NCBI GenBank assembly: GCA_949130485.1
Contig: OX422195.1
Span: 926,566-990,565 of the forward strand
Direction: 5' to 3'
Origin: Agelas oroides
Lineage: Eukaryota > Porifera > Demospongiae > Agelasida > Agelasidae
DNA length: 64,000 nucleotides
The notes beneath the pieces are model-generated. The model was not told where the DNA came from. It worked only from the letters and a program-made list of their open reading frames with translations, and searched no databases. Positions 60,562 to 64,000 of the stretch are shown piece after piece (the stretch's first letter is position 1; the number at the start of each line of letters is the position of its first letter). The translations under genes and the position numbers were made by a program.

Positions 60562-60751
60562 AGAGGAGTAGCCAGAGAGCAGCTAGACATTGGATTGACA
60601 CATTGTCGTCACACACTTGTTGCACAAATTTATTGTACACTCTTTTTTTTTTGCGTGAAATAGCAGTCCCATCTCTTCCATGGTTGTTCCCAGACTCTCA
60701 AAGTGCTAGCTGCCGTGGAGGTGTGGAGGTGTGGTAAGAGATGGCTACATA

Positions 60752-60836
60752 TAGCCTTGTTCCCAGGCCTTCCCACCGTCCAGTTTTTGATCGTGCAAGC
60801 AATCAAAAACTGGATGGTGGGAAGGTGTGGCTAGGC
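60752..60836. repeat. Short hairpin element
   Basis: Arms TAGCCTTGTTCCCAGGCCTT and AAGGTGTGGCTAGGCTA, inner CCGTCCAGTTTTTGATCG facing CAATCAAAAACTGGATGG. Confidence 0.8.
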
Positions 60837-60898
60837 TACATATACCTGATCTATGTTGGCCTGCCTTTTAACAGAGATGTGATAGTTCTGCAATATAC

Positions 60899-60958
60899 TC
60901 AGTCTCATATGCCCAGATCCCACCCAGCTCGTATGAGGACTGAGTCTGGGCATGAGAT
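60899..60958. repeat. Short hairpin element
   Basis: Arms CTCAGTCTCATATGCCCAGA and TCTGGGCATGAGATTA. Confidence 0.7.
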
Positions 60959-61406
60959 TACTCCATGAACGCAAGCAACTAGCTATCACTACAGTCATGG
61001 CAGTAGACTATGTACAAGTGCAATACTGGAGCCATGTATGTACAACTCCCCCCACCCTGAATGGATGAACTTTTGAGCACAAATTTTATATACGTACTTG
61101 TTACCATAATATAGTAAGTGAACTATTATGTGCTTTTTATCATTTTTATCTATTTTTTACCTTGCTCTGTGCACATGCGTATTATTTAATTAACTATAAC
61201 TTAGTACTTTTCTCATATCCACTTATTTCCCGGTCAGTCTTGTATCACTAGCATTGAGTTGCTATTTTGACTGTGCCCTTGCTTCTGCATAAAAATGTTT
61301 AGAGAAAAAAAAAAAAAATAATAATAATAATAATATAGTAAGTGAACTATTATAAAATGTATAAAACTGTCAAACCACCTGTGTGTATATTCTTGTACAA
61401 ATATCA

Positions 61407-64000
61407 TCACTGGAAATGGATTGGAAGTACCTTCACCTCAGTGAGGATGGAAAACACCATAAAAACGACATAAAAATATAACAATGCTACTCCATATGCC
61501 CTGCAGGGAGGGAAAGAACTGCATCTCAATGGAGATAACAAACCACACATCAAGCAGCTCTAGCTATCTAGATCCTCTCCGCCCATGGATTGTCACTTGC
61601 TATAGATGATTTACAAATGTCAATTGGTGTCCTACATGTACTTCTAGAGGGCAAACGTGCGTACAGTCAGTGGACCTTTCATCTTGAGAGAAGCAGCTTC
61701 TTTTATCTTTTGGCACTAATAGTAAGGACTCAATGTAGCACTTACTAGTCTGTATTTTGCACACAGCTGCACTCAACACGTCTAGACCTGACTCTTGCCG
61801 TACGGAAGTGAAGCCACGCCCCATGAAAATCATTTACAGGAAAACCTTTTACTCAATGGCAGAAAATAAATTGGTCAATTTATCTACAGACAGCGGCCTG
61901 GGGACGAGGCTAAATCTTTGGCCGAGAGATTAAGATTCAGACTACCAAAACTTGTTTGTTAAATGTTATATCATACCAAGAGCCAAGAATAGCGACTCAA
62001 CTCACTTTGGTGGGGAGAATCTAAAAAGTGGGAACACCACCGCACTGGCCACCAGTGAAATCCCTAGGAAGATCCAGGAGAGCTTCACCTGGTCAAAGTT
62101 GCTCGAGTGGATGTCAACAACAAAGCTACGTCCTTTATCGTAAATGCCAATTTTTGCCTGAAGGGAAAGGGAGGAGGTGAGGGGGAGGAGGTGAGGGGGA
62201 GGAGAGGAGGAGGAGGAGAAGGGGAGGAGGAGAGAGATAGGAAGAAAGGGAGGAGGAGAGAGAGAGGAAGAAAGGGAGAGGAGGAAAGAAAGAGGAAGAA
62301 AGGGAGAGGAGGAAAGAGGGAGGAGGGAAGGAGGATCGAGAGAGAGAGAGAGAGGAGAGAAGGGAGAGGAGGAAAGGGGGAGGAGGGAAGGGGAAAGGGG
62401 GAGGAGAGGAGAGGAGAGAGCTTGCTTGTCATAATCAACCAAGTAACACAAATTTGCAGATCTATTGGCCTTTGTTCATAAACTGTGTTTGCCACAGTGG
62501 CTGTTGTGGTCTCAAACCTCAAACTGAAATCAGTGACTTACAATCAGTGCCACACTGAGTCCCATGACATCATTGAGGAGGGGAGATCCAAAGCAAGACG
62601 CTACGCCCATCCCTGGGTAGCCAGCGCGGGCGACAGCAGTGTCAGCTACCAAGTCACCAACAGAATTACCAATGGCCAACACGGTTAACCCTAGGATAGC
62701 TGGAGGGAGGAAGAGAAGGGAGGAAAAGGGTTAAAGACACAGTGTAGTGCACCTGTCCATTAAAATAACACTGTGGCAAGGACTAGGATCAGGTGAATGT
62801 TACAGCCAATTGCACCAGTGGTCTAATCTAAATGAAGTAATGTAAATACACTACACGGGGAGCGAGGCTAGCTGCACACACACACTTCTAGGACTAGGAA
62901 CAGGTGACATTGGCATCCGAGGTGCATTGTGTTCCTTAGACGGTTCGGGAACAGTTATAAAGAGTTGGTGTTCACAAAACAGTGATCAGGGGCCAGACCC
63001 AAATGTTGTTAGTGCACCTGGAGTACACACAGCTCTGTGAGGTGGTCCCAATGTTTTTGCTAAATTGTTTACCAACCATTAACATAGCCTCGTTCCCAGG
63101 CCACTACCAGAGTTTATCTCGCAACCAATTTTTCTCCACAGCTGCGAGATAAAATCTGGGAGTGGCCTGGGAGCGAGGCTACCATTAACACAGATATTAT
63201 ATTCGTACTATGGTCACAAAGATGGCTGAAAGAGGAGTTAGTTTTACATGCGGGTCAATAGCCTTGTACCTGAGCTTCTTCCTCGTGGGACCTTGGTACG
63301 AGGCTATGGGTTGTCTGATGCTCACCGGTGTCGATACTGAAGAGTAGTCCGAAGGCTTGCAGCAGACTGACCACCTCGTTGGCCTCAATGTTGAGCCAGG
63401 CAATCGACATGACAAAGGCAGCTACTCCGAGCACAATCTGCATAGACCAGTGGGGAGGACGGTCTCGACTCAAGAGGAAGAAGAGAGCCACAGAGATTAA
63501 CATCCCTGTGTGTGTGTGTGTGTGAGTGCATGTGTGTGTGTGTGTGTGTGTGTGAGTGCGTGTGTGTGTGAGTGCATGTGTGTGTGTGTGTGTGAGTGTG
63601 TGTGTGTGCACAGTGATGTACAATTTTGTGTGCTATAAAGGCTACCAACAGAACGTACAAAATTGACCTTTGAACCACACGTACCGACAATGATGAGGAA
63701 GGCAAATAGGGGAAGCTTCCCAAGATAGAGGTCTTGGAAGCCACCCCAGCCCTGTGTGGCAATCAGCATCACCATCGCCATGGGAACAGGAGAGGTAACT
63801 GCAAAATAGTGGTGCCACTGTGTCCATTTATTGTCCTGTGTGTGTGTGTGTAGGGAAAGGGAGCGAGAGAGACAGAAAGAGGGGGGGGGAGGAGGGAAGG
63901 AGGGAAGGGAGGAGGGAAGGAGGGGGAGGGAGGAGGAAAGGAGGGGGGGAGGAAGGGGGAGGAGAGAAGGAGAGAGGAGGGAGTGGACAGGAAAGGAGGA
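61407..64000 (-). CDS. SLC8B1: NCLX/SLC8B1-type Na+/Ca2+ exchanger, 3' half (partial)
   Basis: A CaCA-superfamily cation exchanger; NCLX exports Ca2+ from mitochondria in exchange for Na+ or Li+. Visible exons: 63798-63685, 63505-63326, 62699-62542, 62157-62006, 61500-61407; all phases agree. Upstream exons lie beyond 64000. The exon at 62699 carries the second alpha repeat, TVLAIGNSVGDLVADTAVARAGYP, with the key Asn-Ser-x-Gly-Asp; the following GSPLLNDVMG block is also typical. Six or more hydrophobic segments are visible, ending in a helix and a short tail (LTEVKVLPIHFQ) aligned with the human NCLX end. Another CCX-type exchanger is possible. Confidence 0.85.
62165..62420 (+). repeat. GA-rich purine tract
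   Basis: Irregular GGAGG/GAAAGG polypurine sequence; on the exchanger strand it is the pyrimidine tract before the exon at 62157. Confidence 0.95.
63086..63181. repeat. Short hairpin element
   Basis: Arms TAGCCTCGTTCCCAGGCCAC and GTGGCCTGGGAGCGAGGCTA, almost perfect. Confidence 0.9.
63258..63307. repeat. Short hairpin element
   Basis: Arms ATAGCCTTGTACC and GGTACGAGGCTAT. Confidence 0.75.
63507..63608 (+). repeat. (TG)n microsatellite
   Basis: Ends flush with the acceptor of the exchanger exon at 63505 on the minus strand, where it reads (CA)n then AG. Confidence 0.95.
63850..64000 (+). repeat. GGGA-rich purine tract at window end
   Basis: Polypurine repeat running off the window; intronic to the exchanger. 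Confidence 0.9.

Larger units (their letters stand above)
60562..61406. other. Intergenic between PEX10 and the exchanger (convergent)
   Basis: 845 bp holding two short hairpin elements (60752-60836 and 60899-60958), an AT-rich stretch, and an A-run with ATA repeats at 61306-61337. No gene seen. Confidence 0.5.

Noticed and set aside
61600-61833. 77-codon minus-strand ORF between exchanger exons
   Set aside because: Lies inside the last exchanger intron, no domain or phase-compatible splice sites; the true last exon at 61500-61407 fits the family end and phase.

Overview
This is a eukaryotic nuclear window, from an animal. The evidence is dense spliceosomal introns, tyrosine-recombinase, LINE and hAT elements, and animal-type genes (cytohesin, PIG-X, phosphoinositide phospholipase C, mitochondrial aconitase, PEX10, a mitochondrial-type Na/Ca exchanger). 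Small introns, short intergenic gaps and an intronless bacterial-like amidase suggest a compact invertebrate genome. A sponge or other early-branching animal is my best guess, but the sequence does not prove it. GC content is moderate, and simple repeats and small inverted-repeat elements are extremely abundant.

Region by region. 1-2205: 5' part of a non-LTR retrotransposon on the minus strand, with ORF1 and the endonuclease start of ORF2. 2388-3140: an element bounded by palindromic satellite blocks. 3176-9037: a nearly complete Ngaro/DIRS-type tyrosine-recombinase retrotransposon on the minus strand, with A1-ORFs-B1-A2-B2 split direct repeats. 9622-11984: a hAT-like element with an 8-bp target duplication. 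13187-13627: an inverted-repeat element. 14061-15136 (+): exon of an unrecognised gene.

The gene-rich part follows: PIGX (-, 17134-15508), ACO2 (-, 26247-17322, 26 exons, 780 aa), a phosphoinositide-specific phospholipase C with two N-terminal PH domains (+, 26533-43115, 29 exons, about 1320 aa), cytohesin ARF-GEF (+, 43463-49784, 11 exons, 408 aa), a PP1-type phosphatase (-, 54013-50092, 10 exons, 325 aa), a small NDUFA3-like complex I subunit (+, 54132-54620), B3GNTL1/QTGAL-like glycosyltransferase (-, 57530-54854, 12 exons, 352 aa), an intronless amidase (-, 59285-57921), PEX10 (+, 59584-60561) and the 3' half of an NCLX/SLC8B1-type exchanger (-, entering from beyond 64000 and ending at 61407). 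I placed exon boundaries by hand from GT/AG sites, reading phase and similarity to the families. In ACO2, cytohesin, PP1, B3GNTL1 and PLC the summed exon lengths are exact multiples of three and the phases agree at every junction.

The genes do not form an operon or one pathway. Two pairs are head to head with very short shared upstream regions (ACO2/PLC, 285 bp; PP1/NDUFA3-like, 118 bp). PLC, cytohesin and PP1 are all signalling proteins; PLC and the cytohesin PH domain both handle phosphoinositides, but nothing here shows joint regulation.

Most interesting observations: a ladder of duplicated 9-nt pseudo-microexons in the cytohesin PH domain, each able to add Ala-Val-Pro in frame; a dense family of small hairpin elements with two long-armed copies; a PLC with tandem PH domains and a possible poison exon; an intronless bacterial-type amidase; a LINE whose two ORFs are separated only by one in-frame UAG; and a foldback element with a MULE-like relic in a cytohesin intron.
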